Of a stretch of DNA of 64,000 bases, positions 23,880 to 37,277 are shown piece by piece. The notes under the pieces were generated by a model that was given only the letters and a program-made list of their open reading frames with translations, did no database searches and was not told where the DNA came from. The stretch spans positions 1,550,001 to 1,614,000 of the forward strand of contig JAACJK010000219.1 in the NCBI GenBank assembly GCA_013368325.1, written 5' to 3'. A program made the position numbers and the translations under genes. This DNA comes from Ephemerocybe angulata (lineage: Eukaryota; Basidiomycota; Agaricomycetes; Agaricales; Psathyrellaceae). How positions within the stretch are numbered: the stretch's first letter is position 1; every line of letters starts with the position of its first letter.

Positions 23880-25919
23880 ATGTCCTCAAGTATAGAACTC
23901 ATCAACCCCAAGGCAGAGAGCGTCAGGCGCGCTGCGGCCTTGCAGGTATGCTTGAACCCCTGAACGAGTGTCTAGCGATCTAACAGGAGGCTCTAGGTCA
24001 ATACCAATGGTGCGATGGGTCTGGCGGCTGTGGTTAAAGGAAACCTCGGTCAGTGGTCTTGAAACACGTAGAAAACGGATGGGACACGCTCACTCACGCT
24101 GGAATACCCAAAGGCCCCAGAGGAACACTCAAGATGCTCGTGGATGGTGCTGGCCAGATCAAAATGACAAAAGATGGCAAAGTCTTGCTCTCCGAGATGC
24201 AAATCCAAAATCCCACTGCAGCGATGATCGCCAGGACGGCCGTTGCGCAGGACGAGCAGGTCGGAGACGGCACGACGTCAGTGGTTCTACTCGTCGGAGA
24301 GTTGTTGAAGCAGGCCGATCGATACATATCGGAGGGTGTGCACCCCACTGTGATTGGAACTGGATTCGACTTGGCGAAGAAGGAGGCGCTCGCTGTGAGT
24401 AATCTGTCTCTAATGCAAGGACGCGTCGCTAAAATAGAACGGGCGGGGTAGTTCTTGGACACATTTAAGCAGAGCGTCAAGCTCGACCGTGCTACCCTTA
24501 TCAACGTTGCCAACACCTCCTTGGACACAAAATTGCCCACTGCTCTCGCCAAGCAACTCGCTGCCGATGTCGTCGATGCTGTCCTCACGATCCGACCCCC
24601 TCCACCTTCGCAAGGTACGTCAAATGCCGATCGTACCGTCACTGTGATCCAGTCACTTAACCGCATTTTAGATGCTACGGAGCAGTTCAGAGACCCTATC
24701 GATTTGCATATGATTGAAATTATGAAAATGCAGCACCGAACGGCGTCCGACACCCAGCTCATCCGTGGTCTTGTCCTCGACCATGGTGCCCGACACCCCG
24801 ACATGCCCAAGCGCGTCGAGAACGCGTTCATCTTGACCCTGAACGTCAGCTTGGAATATGAGAAAACGTACGTCACCGTTTCTAAACCTATGACCGGCGT
24901 AATGACCGCGTTGTAGCGAGGTCAACTCCGGATTCTTTTATTCGTCAGCTGAGCAGAGGGAGAAGCTCGTGGAGTCGGAAAGACGATTCGTCGACGCCAA
25001 GTTGAAGAAGATCGTCGAGCTCAAGAACCAGGTCTGCGACCAGCAGGTTGGGTCGAACGAGAAGCCCAAGAACTTCGTCATCATCAACCAGAAGGGTATT
25101 GACCCCATGAGCTTGGATGTCCTCGCCAAGAACGGCATCTTTGCTCTCCGTCGAGCAAAGCGAAGGAACATGGAGCGGTATGTCCATATCCCATAACCTA
25201 TGCTCTTATCAGGTAATTGATACAGGCCAAAGGTTGCAGCTGGTGTGCGGAGGCGTTGCCCAGAACTCGGTGGACGACTTGACCCCAGACGTTCTCGGAT
25301 GGGCTGGCCTCGTATACGAGCACACCCTCGGCGAGGAGAAGTATACCTTCATCGAAGACGTCAAGACCCCTAAGTCCGTCACCCTCCTCATCAAGGGCCC
25401 CAACCAGCACACCACCCAGCAAATCCAAGACGCTCTCCGCGATGGTCTCCGTGCCGTGAAGAACGCCATCGAGGATGACGCTCTCATCCCAGGCGCTGCC
25501 GCTTTCGAGCTTGCTTGCTCTGCCCACCTGAGTGGACCCGTAAAGAAGGCTGCCAAGGGCCGCGATAAGATGGGTGTCCAGGCTTTCGCTGATGCTTTGC
25601 TTGTCATTCCGAAGACCCTTGCACAGAACGGTGGGTTCGATGTGCAAGAGACAATTGTGGCTCTCCAGGACGAGGAGGAAGGTGATGTAGTTGGCCTCGA
25701 CCTTGAATCTGGTGGACCTATGGATCCCACAGTCATGGGCATCTGGGATAACTACCGTGTCAAGAGGCAGATGCTTCACTCATGGTACGTACCTACCACT
25801 AAGTCGATCAAACCAATGGCGCTGACCATCTCTTTAGCTCGGTCATCGCTGTCAACCTGCTCTCTACGGACGAGATCCTGCGGGCGGGACGCAGCTCACT
25901 CAAGCCTGACGGCCAGTAG
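23880..25919 (+). CDS. CCT6: T-complex chaperonin subunit zeta (CCT6)
   Basis: Group II chaperonin subunit zeta of the cytosolic TRiC/CCT ring, which folds actin, tubulin and other substrates. The N-terminal exon (ATG 23880) reads [20 protein letters not shown] and splices to [17 protein letters not shown]. Then [20 protein letters not shown] and the ATP motif [10 protein letters not shown] follow. Diagnostic zeta-type blocks include [59 protein letters not shown] and [20 protein letters not shown]. The C-terminus reads [17 protein letters not shown], an intron, [20 protein letters not shown] and stop at 25917-25919. The length is close to the usual 540-550 residues. About six introns are needed. 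A small insertion relative to animals ([20 protein letters not shown]) sits before PIDLHMIE and may be partly intronic. Confidence 0.95.
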
Positions 25920-26514
25920 ATTGATTCCCTTCTGTAGCACAAAACACGACATAGATAACCAATGAACTAAACCATTCCTGCTGCTGGTGCCCGACTCAAA
26001 TCTCGTCAAATGTCATCGTTATCATTATAACATGCTATGAAGTACACTACTACAAGAGGGAAAAGTACAAGGCGTCGCGAATTCTATTCGGATGGTTCGA
26101 TTTGGGTGTTTAAATGGGGGATTATGCGTCGGGCTTGGCTACAGTAGAATGAAGTGGTATATATAAGCTGCGTTGCAAACGAGTAGCGGCAAAATAGAAA
26201 TAAGAAAGAGTCCACGGATGAAGCCAAGCGTTTGTGGTTAAATAAAGGACATGCACGAAAGCGATACAGAAAGAAGGACGGCAGGAAGTGTAGAATCAAG
26301 ATAAATTACTCGGAGTTGTCAGACGAGCTGTCCCACCCAGCGTTAATCAAACATGGCGTAGTCCCTGAAAGTGTCTTGAATGAAAGGGAGGATGAAGTTG
26401 GAAAGAAAGGAGCGGCTAGGTGCTTCACGCTGCCAGAGGGCCCGACGTCGGCGACACGCCTCAGAGGGTAAACATCGCCGAGAGGGGAAAGCGTGTATTT
26501 CATTGGGCGGTTCT
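25920..26514. other. Convergent intergenic region CCT6 / Set9
   Basis: About 595 bp between two convergent stop codons (25919 plus, 26515 minus). It should be mostly 3' UTRs and terminators. Short open frames on both strands show no domain. I see nothing else. Confidence 0.45.
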
Positions 26515-29500
26515 TCAAAGAGGCGTCAAGGAGTATTCAAAGGGGGGTGGCGAAAGGCGACTCACCTCATCGTCGACAAGGAAACTTTTCGTTGTCCATT
26601 TGGACGATGTGAAGGAGGATTTGGAAGAGGAAGGGAGGTCGTGAGGCATCTCGTCGTCGTGTGGCTTCGTCATTTCGTCCTCATCCTCGTTGTCATGCGC
26701 CCTCTCCTTTCCCTTCTGCTTGTCGGCCGTTGCAAGGCGTTCAGGCAGTGTGGACAGCGACACCCAACGGCGCTTAGAGAAAGCGAATGGGGAAGGTTTG
26801 TAGATCAGAGGAGCATGGCCGGATCGAGGAGCAGGTAGGAGTGCGGATGCGCTGAGCTCATCGTCATCTTCTACAATGACGACCTCCGGGGCAGGGGATT
26901 GGACGTCCTCAGGAGTGTCTGGTGGTCCCGTGGACTCTTCCTCTGAGGATGAATCGTCCAGAAGTACCGGACCAGCCCATGCATGGAGCGCAAATCGAAG
27001 GGGGTTGGGGTTAGACATTAGACTGCCAACTTTGAGGCCAGATTGTCGGCGGGGCAACACCTTCTGCAATGACGCGTGAGCCTCAAGGTCGATTACTTCG
27101 GATGTCGACATCCTGCGGGTGACCTTCCTGCTGGGACTGTCATGAACATCGTCATCTGCTGCCTCGCTCGAGCGTTTCCGACGGGGAGAGGTCCAGGTAG
27201 ACTTCGGTTCAAGCGCTTCAGCCTTCCTCTCGGAGCGAGTCCTAGGAGATTTCGGTGTGTCGGGAGACCTCTTGTGAGACTTATCCTTCCTGCCGAAACG
27301 ACCATTGATAGCGCGAGGTTGAGAGAAAGTTCGCCTCAAAGAAATTGTAGCCTCCTCTTCGACTTTGATGGTGACCTTTGGCGCTTGAACCGGAACCACA
27401 ACTGCAACAGGCTTTGCCTTGGGCCGATACCTAGGGGAGGTCAAACGAGGGCGACCGCGTTTACGCTTGACGGGCTCATCGGCAGGTGGAGCGTTTGGCT
27501 GAGGCTTGCTGGTGCTCGGCTTCGGTGAAGGGGCTTTTACTTTGATGACTATACGGTCTGGGGCCTTCAGCTTCTTTTGTGGGCGGGGGCTGGGATCCAC
27601 CGGTTCCTCTCGCTGTCGTTTCTTCACGGGAAGAGCCTCCTCTGCCTGCCGCTTGAGATACTTCAGAACTTTGTTGGACGATTTCGACGTTTCAGCTGGA
27701 GTAACATCCCTAGGGCTAGGAGTATAGGTGATCATAGTCCCAGGTGCCGGTGTCCTCACTGGCCATGGTTGCTGGTAAATCGCGAAGTGGCGCATGCATC
27801 TGAGAGAAAAGTCAATGGACAAAAATAGTGGAAAGGGTGACCAAAACCCACCGTGGACAATCCTGCTTGTGCTTCTTTCCCTTCTTACTTTCAGGTCCAA
27901 GACCCCAAACGACCTTGTGATCAACAGAGATGACAGGCAGAACACTTGAGCATGTATGGCAAGTGGGAAGAAGCTTTCCGTCAGGGCCTCTGGGTGGCTC
28001 TTTCTTCGGCGGAGGTTCCTTTGCAGTCTCAGCGGGATTGACCGCAGAAGGCCGTACTCGCAGCACGCGACTTTCAACTTCTTCCTTCTTGATCGCGACC
28101 TCTTCCTTGCCGGAACTGCGCATAGACGCCGGGGTGGAAGCGGGCGTGGGCACGGCCTTTTCCTTTCCCTTGATGGACGCCACTCTGTTAGATATCGCGA
28201 CAGATGAACTTGCTACGCGTGTTGAGCGGCGGACTGGAGTTACTGAAGTTGATATCGACGAGCCCTCACGACTGGATTGTTGGGAAGCAATCTTTGCTTG
28301 TCGTCGGGTGGAGATGATGGATTGGAAAGGCGTCGATTTGCGGCTTGTTGCAGCTTCGAGGGAGGAAAGGGATGTGAGCAAAGATGAAGGGCTGGACAGG
28401 CCGCTCTCAGGAAGACAAGTCAATGCCGAAGGGGTTGAGCGTGGCGGCGAATTGGATTCTGACGTAGGGAGGGACGTCAGGTCGGATGAAGTTTCGATGT
28501 CAGGCGTGATTTCTAGTTCACGGGTGGTTGGTATATCCTTCGCACCAGCCAACGGCATCGTGTTGTCGTCCTCATTCTCGCTTTCGTCACTGTCGTCGTC
28601 CTTCGCGATGGCGTAAACTCCACGGCGGGTTCTTCTTTCATTGAGGTTGAGCACAGGTTCGTCCTCAGCCTCAGGTTCGCTTTCGGCTTCGCTTGAACTT
28701 GAACTGTCCGAATCGGAGTCTGAGTCTGACATCGCACTTGCGCTTGGGTCCTCCTGGATGGGTGCATATCCTCCTCTCCCGTTCTTTTCGCAAGTCTCGC
28801 AGAGGCAATGGCGATTCTTCTTCCCGACTGGTAGACATGTCAGCAGACAAACACTTTGAAAGGAACGTCACGCACAATATGCATCACCATAATGAGCTGT
28901 TATTTCTTCGCCAACGGCAATGGGCCTGAGAACTCTGAATGTGATATAGCGCCCCTCTCGGAATAATTCGCAGTTATTATCACAATCATGCTGTCAGAAG
29001 GTCTGTCAGACAGTGCAGCAGGCGGCACAGCGGCTTAATTGACACTCACGTTCACGAATCTGGCAGGCCCCAAGAAGAGGTGGTTCTTCTTCATAGACTT
29101 GGAATGGATAACGCTGAAATCCCGCCTAATGTCGGAGTCTACCATCCCAGCACGCTTCAACTCCTTGTCCTCTTCATCAGTGAGATTGGCCATGGAACCC
29201 TTGAGCTCAAATATAACTTGGCCAGGAGACAAGGGGCGGGTAGCGAGGACGCAGAGTTCAGACTTCCCGGTATGGTGAGAGTAACGAGAAGTGTGGGCGA
29301 TTTCGATTACTCCGGCGGGATTGTAGAGTTCGAAGTATCGGGAAGCGTGGCTATGGGCGAGAAAGGCTTGAATGATATGCGCTTCGGCAAAAGGTCTGGG
29401 CTACTCACGTAGCAAACGCATTGATTTGCTTCTGCGTGTACGACTGCAGGTAATAGCGAACGGCGGGGAATCTGTTGAGAACAATAAGCCGGAGGTCCAA

Positions 29501-29824
29501 GCACAAGGGAGGGAGGGAATGCGCCACATACGTTAGCAGCTCGTCGACAGCCTGGCGAATAATGCCTTGGAGTGGGCCTTTCGTGAGAACGAGCTAGAGA
29601 TGACATTGAAGGCACACATCGCGTAAACTTCAGATTCGTCGCGAGAAGCAGCGGGTTACACGTACGCGACGAACGACTCGCATCAGCTCATTGGCGTCGG
29701 TCTTGGGCAGCTTGCTGGATGCATCCATTTTATGAACGACGAGCGGTACTGTGCCCGTCCCGAGCTTCTCCACCAGCAAATGGCTGAGGAAGTCGTCGTC
29801 CCTGGAGAGGTCCTGGACATTCAT
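26515..29824 (-). CDS. Set9 / Suv4-20-type histone H4K20 methyltransferase
   Basis: SET-domain methyltransferase of the Suv4-20/Set9 class, expected to methylate histone H4 lysine 20 in the nucleus. The likely start is ATG 29824 (MNVQDLSRDDDFLSHLLVEK); an in-frame codon up to 30004 would add a low-complexity leader. The helical N-terminal domain continues RRLVLTKGPLQGIIRQAVDE and RFPAVRYYLQSYTQKQINAF. The SET core has SELCVLATRPLSPGQVIFEL, LFLGPARFVN joined across an intron to HDCDNNCELFREGRYITF, and AVGEEITAHYGDAYF joined to GKKNRHCLCETCEKNGRGGY (post-SET zinc cysteines). A second Cys cluster, CHTCSSVLPVISVDHKVVWG then DCPR/CMRHFAIYQQPWPVR, is typical of fungal Set9. The C-terminal 500 residues are disordered with an AT-hook (KRKRGRPRLTSPR). 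Catalytic residues appear intact. Confidence 0.9.
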
Positions 29825-31679
<1,855 letters not shown>

Positions 31680-31749
31680 GGATGTCGGATACGCTGTTGA
31701 AAATTTGAGATGGTTGTGGTTGCAGTTCAAGGAGTAATGAGTGAGCGCA

Positions 31750-33289
31750 GCGCCCCACAGCACTTAAAGCAGCAATTGCTTAGTCATAAGCTCCGTCGCT
31801 GACTCGGAGTCTGTCGGAGTCTCAGTCTGTGGCGGGGCCGACTTGGTCGGGTTTGCGATGTACCTATACTCACTCATGATGCACTCCAGTCTTGCTTGCA
31901 TAGTTCGCGTCACTGGATATCCTCTCACCACGCCTTCATGAACTCTTGGTGTCTTGTGAGGCTTTGGGGACTTTGTCTTGTCCAGTGACCAGTCGGGCGG
32001 CTTGACTTTGTCCCGGTCATATTTGTTGGCCACCTGCTGACGATTTTGAGTTCGCCACTCCAAGGCCTCTTGTGCCTACATCGAAGCTCTTAGGGAAGCA
32101 GACAAACACTCTCATTTCAGCTTGGAAAGTGTCTATACTGGGTTGCAGTCCTCTCAATGTGACGTTACCGAATTTTTTCCGCTGGGTCCCACCTTGGTCT
32201 TCTCGAGTCAAGTTGACCAGTCAGCAACCCTCAAAATCTGCTGGTGAAATATTCTAGCTGCCAGCGCTTCTTAAGTTCGCAGACCCCCGCATTCGCTCTA
32301 ATAGCCGCAGAGCTCTCCCGTCTTGGTGCTTCGAACCTTCCCCTCCACTCTTCTCAATGTCGTTTTGCATCTCCCGCGGCTCCCAGGACATTAACTCTGG
32401 CTCCTCTGGTCCTCGAAGAGGGGAGAAGTATGTCTTCAGTACGTCGAAGTCTTCGGCTTAAGCTTCAATGGAGTAGAACATACTCAAGTCCAAATACGTG
32501 TGCTCAGCAGGCCATCCTCAGTCGACCAAACTTGTCTGGACTAGGGCGGTTAACCCCCATAGATCATCCCCCAAACCAGCAGACACTCTTCTGATCCTTT
32601 GTTCTATTTCCAGGACATCTACGCCTCTCGCGAGGCCACCTTTTTCTCAATCTTTGATAGCTAAGTGGACGCACGAGTGGTACGGCACCCATCCTTCTCG
32701 CAGTGAGATGTCACCGCTGCCCGACATGTTGTTATTTGTGTTCTTTACCCCAGGATGGAGGCGTACTTATCTATGCCTCACCGAGGTTCTTTCTTCCGTA
32801 AGGAATTTGCGAATACCTTTTTTCGCCCAATGCGTTCCCATAGCTCGTGGTGTTTTCGGGCAATATACCCCAACCCCACGAGGCAATGTCAGCGCGTGTG
32901 TGCTTCGAAGAAGTGCCTCTGTGCACCAATACACTGGCATCGGCGTACGTGAACCCACTCCTTCTGCCCACAGCGCGATTGCACCATTTACACCTACCTT
33001 TATCTAGCCGAGAATCTATTGCTGATTGGTCTAACGCTGGCTGGCGACAATAGCATCTGTTCTCTGAATCGCACAGTGGCACATCGTGTCACTGGCATTG
33101 GTTGATTCATTCACCCAAAACGGTGAAAACATATCGACTTGACTGCATTTCCCGGTTTCGTCGGTTCTTAGCGGCGTATGTCTTAATTTCCGTGCAGACC
33201 GATACAAGGGCCTGCAGTTTTAGGGCTGGAATGAAGATGGGCAGTACATCACTTTAGGCCAAAGTAAAGCAGTTTCTAGCAGTCCAGTT
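31750..33289. other. Intergenic, no recognised gene
   Basis: About 1.5 kb upstream of the polyubiquitin gene. The proximal part should be its promoter. Several short open frames run on the plus strand (for example the one starting ATG 32358, MSFCISRGSQDINSGSSG, and ATG 32755, MEAYLSMPHRGSFFRKEF), but I could not join them into a convincing gene and see no domain. They may be remnants or chance. Confidence 0.35.
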
Positions 33290-33994
33290 TCATTCCCTTC
33301 CCTTCTGAATCCACCCAAGTACCTGGTCAAATCCTATCTCCTCCATATGTTCGGCTCCGCAGATCCGTTCACGCAGATATGTCTCCAAGCACCCAAACCA
33401 TCTCTTCGGAAGGAGATTAGGCGCGTCGACGCCGTACCTTTCTGGTGGGCCACACTGGGGCCTTGAACTCGGAGACATTCTGCAACAGCCCAGAGTCCAG
33501 ATGCACTTCGTTCCTTCCACCACTTCACCCACCTCAAAATGGTATGTAACGTCAACTTCAAGCGGGACCTGAACGACTCGACAGAGGTGTCAAAGCATCC
33601 CGTATTCCAAGGCGGCCGTGCTCCCCCTTCCCGTAAATGTTAAAAGTGTGGCACCCTCGGGCAGCCGGCTTGCAAGGATGTACAGCGGATTTCTGGTATC
33701 CATTGTTATGTTCATGAACGTCACAATGGCGTTCTCTCCCGCCGCAGGGATGTTCAATTCAGCCATGCCGCGCAGGACCGTTTTCACTTTGCATTCAACA
33801 CAAATTGTATCTGGCCCACTCCGAGTCGGACATCGGTCGGTCATACCGTCAAAGTACGGGGACGAAGATGTCCTTGTGGAATGATGTCTGCACACTGCGC
33901 AATGCGTGCGCACCATGGTGTTCCTCCTTTGAAATTCATATCCGTACATACATACCTCCAAGGAAATCAAAAGGCTCCCGATGACCATGTCCAT
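33290..33994 (-). pseudogene. Possible decayed gene with one in-frame TGA
   Basis: From ATG 33994 a frame runs 134 codons to a TGA at 33590-33592. The same frame then stays open for a further 99 codons, to a stop at 33290. The first part ends TLLTFTGRGSTAALEYGML; the second continues HLCRVVQVPLEVDVTYHFEV and finishes MEEIGFDQVLGWIQKGRE. The first part has Cys/His pairs (HCAVCRHH, ICVEC). I found no donor/acceptor pair of matching phase that would remove the stop cleanly. A further open frame (34475-34065, minus, a different frame) lies just upstream and could be another fragment. No family is recognised. It could be a pseudogene, a gene with an unusual intron, or chance. Confidence 0.3.
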
Positions 33995-35087
33995 CGAGAG
34001 AACAAAGCATCATAAGATGCCACATATCTGATAGTGATTCTGATACCTGCGGTCTATCTTGTGGTTATCTCATGGGGACATACGTCCAGAAGATAATAGC
34101 GGGAAGGGTAGGCGGAAGCAAACGGGAAGTCCACGCAAGCCCCTCCGTAAGTTCATACGTATCGGCCTGGCAAGCATCGACAGCCACGGACGAAGTAATC
34201 GAGAAAAGGCCTTGCTCAAGGCATGCTCTCGTTGACTTTACATAAGTTGGAAGGGTTTGGGACAATTCCTCACTCCCGCCAGGCAGGGACACAGACTTGA
34301 CACAGACTCGGAGTTTCTCCGTGCCCTCATTCCTCATTCCCAAGAGTGCCCCATGGGCTGTCAAGCAATGTGGTGACCCTGTACATAAGGAAACCCAACC
34401 TAATATCAGAGTGCATTTATCCTTACGGGTCTTCGCCAAAATTTCCAAAAGGTTCGCGGGTAAGCGCACCCCCAAGGGATAAGGAAAACACGAAAGTACA
34501 GCTGATACTGTGGTAGACTGTGGTCCAGGTCATGGGCAAAAGCAAATGGAATTGGCTCTCTGCAAGTACAATTGGTGGTTTCTCCGTGCTCTGACAGGGG
34601 ATGTGGGGGTATCGTGGAGGAAGCCTGGAAGTCTAAGGGGTGGTATATGGATGGGTACATGGGGTGTCAAGAACGAACCAACACTGGTGGTACAATGCAC
34701 GAAGGGCAGTAAGTATACGTTAGGTCACAACAACAACAATATGCAATAAGAATAGAAAAGCAAGAGATGGATGGTGCACAAGGTTGCACAAGGGAGAAAT
34801 GAGGGTTGGAAGTTGGGTGGGAGGAGATCGGGAAGCAAGCCGAAAAGAATGTCCAGAGGAGGAAAGGATCGTCAGGGTGCCGAGGCAGACGTGGGGGTCG
34901 TAAGAATGACTTTGATGTAGTTGATCGCCACAGGGGAAGCCGACACGGATGCGTTAGTACGTATGCGCGGGAGAACGGAAAGGGTATTGGGGGAGTTGGA
35001 ATAAGGATATTGACGTGAGCGCATATGCTCGCAGCAAGCGGCGGCGGAGAAGTGAGGCAAAGCGAGTACCAAGATAGCGAGGGATTC
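33995..35087. other. Intergenic, FAM72-like 3' flank
   Basis: About 1.1 kb. A 136-codon open frame on the minus strand (34475-34065) begins at a non-ATG codon and has no recognised domain. A CAA-repeat stretch occurs at about 34728-34740. The part next to 35087 should be the 3' UTR of the FAM72-like gene. Confidence 0.35.
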
Positions 35088-36238
35088 CTAACGGTTAAAC
35101 ACGATACCCAAAGCGTTATCGGAAAGAGGGGAAGCACCGTGTCGTGCGCGTTCGTCGTTTTGTGCGCCTGGGATTTCGCCGCTCCTGGTCAAGTGATGCC
35201 AGAAGAGAAGGTTCCCGGCTTTGAGCTTCCTGGGTGTGAAGGGAAGCTCCTTATGGTCATATGGGACCGCTGTGTCTGCGAGGGCCGGCGGTGGACTGAC
35301 TTGGGATTCCATCGTCGAGGCACCAGGAGGTGGGGGGATGGAGTAGTGTGGACGGTAGGGGGAGATGTGTGGTGGAGCGGGGCTATATGAACGGTGATAT
35401 CCGCCACTAGGGGAGGCGTATGCGTAGGTTTGCGGGGGAATGTGGTACATGGTTGACTGGCTCATAGTAGCATGGTATGGGTCCGCGGCGCGAGGCGAGT
35501 AGTGTGTGGCATATTCCAGCGATGGGGTCGGAGGATAATCGCTGGGTGATGTGGGCCTCTGAGCGAATGGATGTACGTGGGGTGGTGGGAAGGGGCTGGT
35601 GGGGGATTCGCGTGGAGAGGGGTACGGGTTTGGGTGTTGAGAAGGAACAACCAGGGTAGGGGGGATAAAGGCTACGGGTTCAAATGGGGTGACCCCCGGT
35701 TCATTTGGCACGTAATGCCGTTCTGTCCCCACGATTTCACTCGAATGGAAAACGAAGCGATGGCCATTGGTGGCGCGGTTGGAGGAGCTTATTGAAGAGG
35801 TGCACCGTGTGCACTGGAAGTGGGATAAGAACAGGTGTCGAAGCTTGTAAATCGAAAGGAAGACTTACGGGAATGACAATCATGTACCCGACTGGATTTC
35901 CACAGCCATGACAGCAGAGTGTCTGTGTCAAACAGTCGCAGGTGCGCGATGGGGCTGGGCGACAGGCCGGGGAGAGTCCTTGCTCATCTGCCTCTGGGGC
36001 GTATGCCGAGCAATTCACTGGCGACGCGTCCGACGAGTAGAGAGAGACGTTGGGGCGCAGCAGGAGCACGGCCTGGGCAGCGAGCAGCAGGGTGAGCAGG
36101 ATGTCCGACACGGTGGAGATGTGGGCATACCTTCATGGCCCTGTTGGTGAGGAAGAGACCGCAGGACTTGCAGTCGAGGATCCATACCTTGTGGGCGACG
36201 GGTGGGGGAGGGAGGGGATAGGGGTTTTGGGAGAGCAT
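35088..36238 (-). CDS. FAM72-family protein with a proline-rich C-terminal extension
   Basis: Three exons. The first (ATG 36238) reads MLSQNPYPLPPPPVAHKVWI then LDCKSCGLFLTNRAMK. The second continues AVLLLRPNVSLYSSDASPVN and has CDCLTQTLCCHGCGNPVGYM. The third begins CTRCTSSISSSNRATNGHRF, then VFHSSEIVGTERHYVPNEPG. This order (CxxC, RAMKAVLL, cysteine-rich CxxCGNxVGY, CxxC, NGHxxxFHS) matches the FAM72 family of animals, a small zinc-ribbon-like protein of poorly understood function. The four Cys pairs suggest metal binding. After the conserved core, about 170 residues are Pro/Tyr/Ser-rich (YPPTPSLEYATHYSPRA and similar), absent from animal FAM72. It is divergently paired with the Rrp17 gene. 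The family call is good; the role is unknown. Confidence 0.8.
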
Positions 36239-36419
36239 CTCTGGGCGGGGGCGTGTGGTCTGCCATGGGCAGGGCTTATATACCCGGGGGAATCAGACTT
36301 CCCGAGTCCCAGGCTCAATCCAAGAGTGGTGGCGTCTGAGCACAATTTGGACTTCCCCGAATACTCTTGATAGCCTCGCGAGATCACCGCTGACTAAGCT
36401 GCCCCCTTCTCTCTCTCCA
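36239..36419. promoter_or_regulatory. Short bidirectional promoter, FAM72-like / Rrp17
   Basis: 181 bp separate the two divergent start codons (36238 minus, 36420 plus). Both core promoters must lie here. The plus-strand stretch tatatacccgg near 36277-36287 is a possible TATA-like element, but its direction of use is unclear. Confidence 0.5.
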
Positions 36420-37277
36420 ATGGTCAATAACCTTGCCGCCCTCACACAGTCCCACAAGGCCATCGCTGCAAAGAAAAATGCCCGTCGCACCCAGGTGAAG
36501 GAGGTCATCTTCGACGATGAGGCCCGCAGGTCGGTTCCCTGTCACATTCCCCGTGCGATGCTCACATCTGGTTCAGGGAATTCCTTACCGGTTTTCATAA
36601 GCGCAAAAAGGCAAAGGCAGATGCTGCCCGGAAAAAGGCCCAGGATCGTGCAAAGGAGGAGCATATGGAGGGACGCAGAGAGGTTGGTGTGTCCCTGTCT
36701 AGACCCTCCACCATTTCTGACCCTGTCCCCAGGCTCGCCAAGCGCTGAGGGTGCAGGCAAAAGAGAATGCCGAACAGGTGGAAAAGGCATACGCTGCGCT
36801 CAGTGGTGTCATTGGTGCGTTTCTGTTATAGGATTCTCTATCAAGCTTCTCTCATGTGTTCCCCCAGACGGCGGCGATAGTGATGGCTCTGAGGACGAAT
36901 GGCAAGGCATTGGTACATCCTCGGGGAAGGACCAAGACGCAGAATACGAAGACGAAGAAGTCGTCGCAACTGTCACCGTTGTAGAAGATTTCGACCCCTC
37001 TACCCTCACCACAGCCGAGCCTCTGCCCGCCCAGAGAACGTCGGAAGAACCCTCCCAACCCAATTCCTCATCTAAACCTCCTCCGTCACATGAAAAGCGT
37101 GGACAGGCTCCAAAAAAGCTGCACAAGCCGAAAGTTAGGGAGAAGAAGATCCGTTACGAAACCAAGGCGGCACGCAAGCACCAACACGAAAAGCAACGTT
37201 CTCGTCAGCACCAAAAGGCAGAGCTCGCTGGAGGAAAGGCGTCTAGAAAGAGAAACACTGGCAAATCCAAGCGATGA
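36420..37277 (+). CDS. Ribosomal RNA processing protein Rrp17 / Nol12
   Basis: Nucleolar protein of the Nop25/Rrp17/Nol12 family, a 5'-3' exonuclease-type factor in 60S pre-rRNA maturation. Exon 1 reads MVNNLAALTQSHKAIAAKKN to FDDEAR. It splices to REFLTGFHKRKKAKADAARK, then KKAQDRAKEEHMEGRRE and ARQALRVQAKENAEQVEKAY. The RR-E-F-L-x-G-F-H-K-R-K block with the basic helix is the family signature. After two more introns comes an acidic region (DGGDSDGSEDEWQGIG, EYEDEEVVATVTVVEDFDPS). A strongly basic tail follows (KKLHKPKVREKKIRYETKA, then KRNTGKSKR), consistent with nucleolar retention. Stop at 37275-37277. Its length of about 230 residues fits the family. Confidence 0.88.
   Translation: MVNNLAALTQSHKAIAAKKNARRTQVKEVIFDDEARRSVPCHIPRAMLTSGSGNSLPVFISAKRQRQMLPGKRPRIVQRRSIWRDAERLVCPCLDPPPFLTLSPGSPSAEGAGKRECRTGGKGIRCAQWCHWCVSVIGFSIKLLSCVPPDGGDSDGSEDEWQGIGTSSGKDQDAEYEDEEVVATVTVVEDFDPSTLTTAEPLPAQRTSEEPSQPNSSSKPPPSHEKRGQAPKKLHKPKVREKKIRYETKAARKHQHEKQRSRQHQKAELAGGKASRKRNTGKSKR

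Noticed and set aside
27930..28616. 228-codon plus-strand frame opposite the Set9 gene
   Set aside because: Antisense shadow of the low-complexity Set9 tail; no homology or splice logic.
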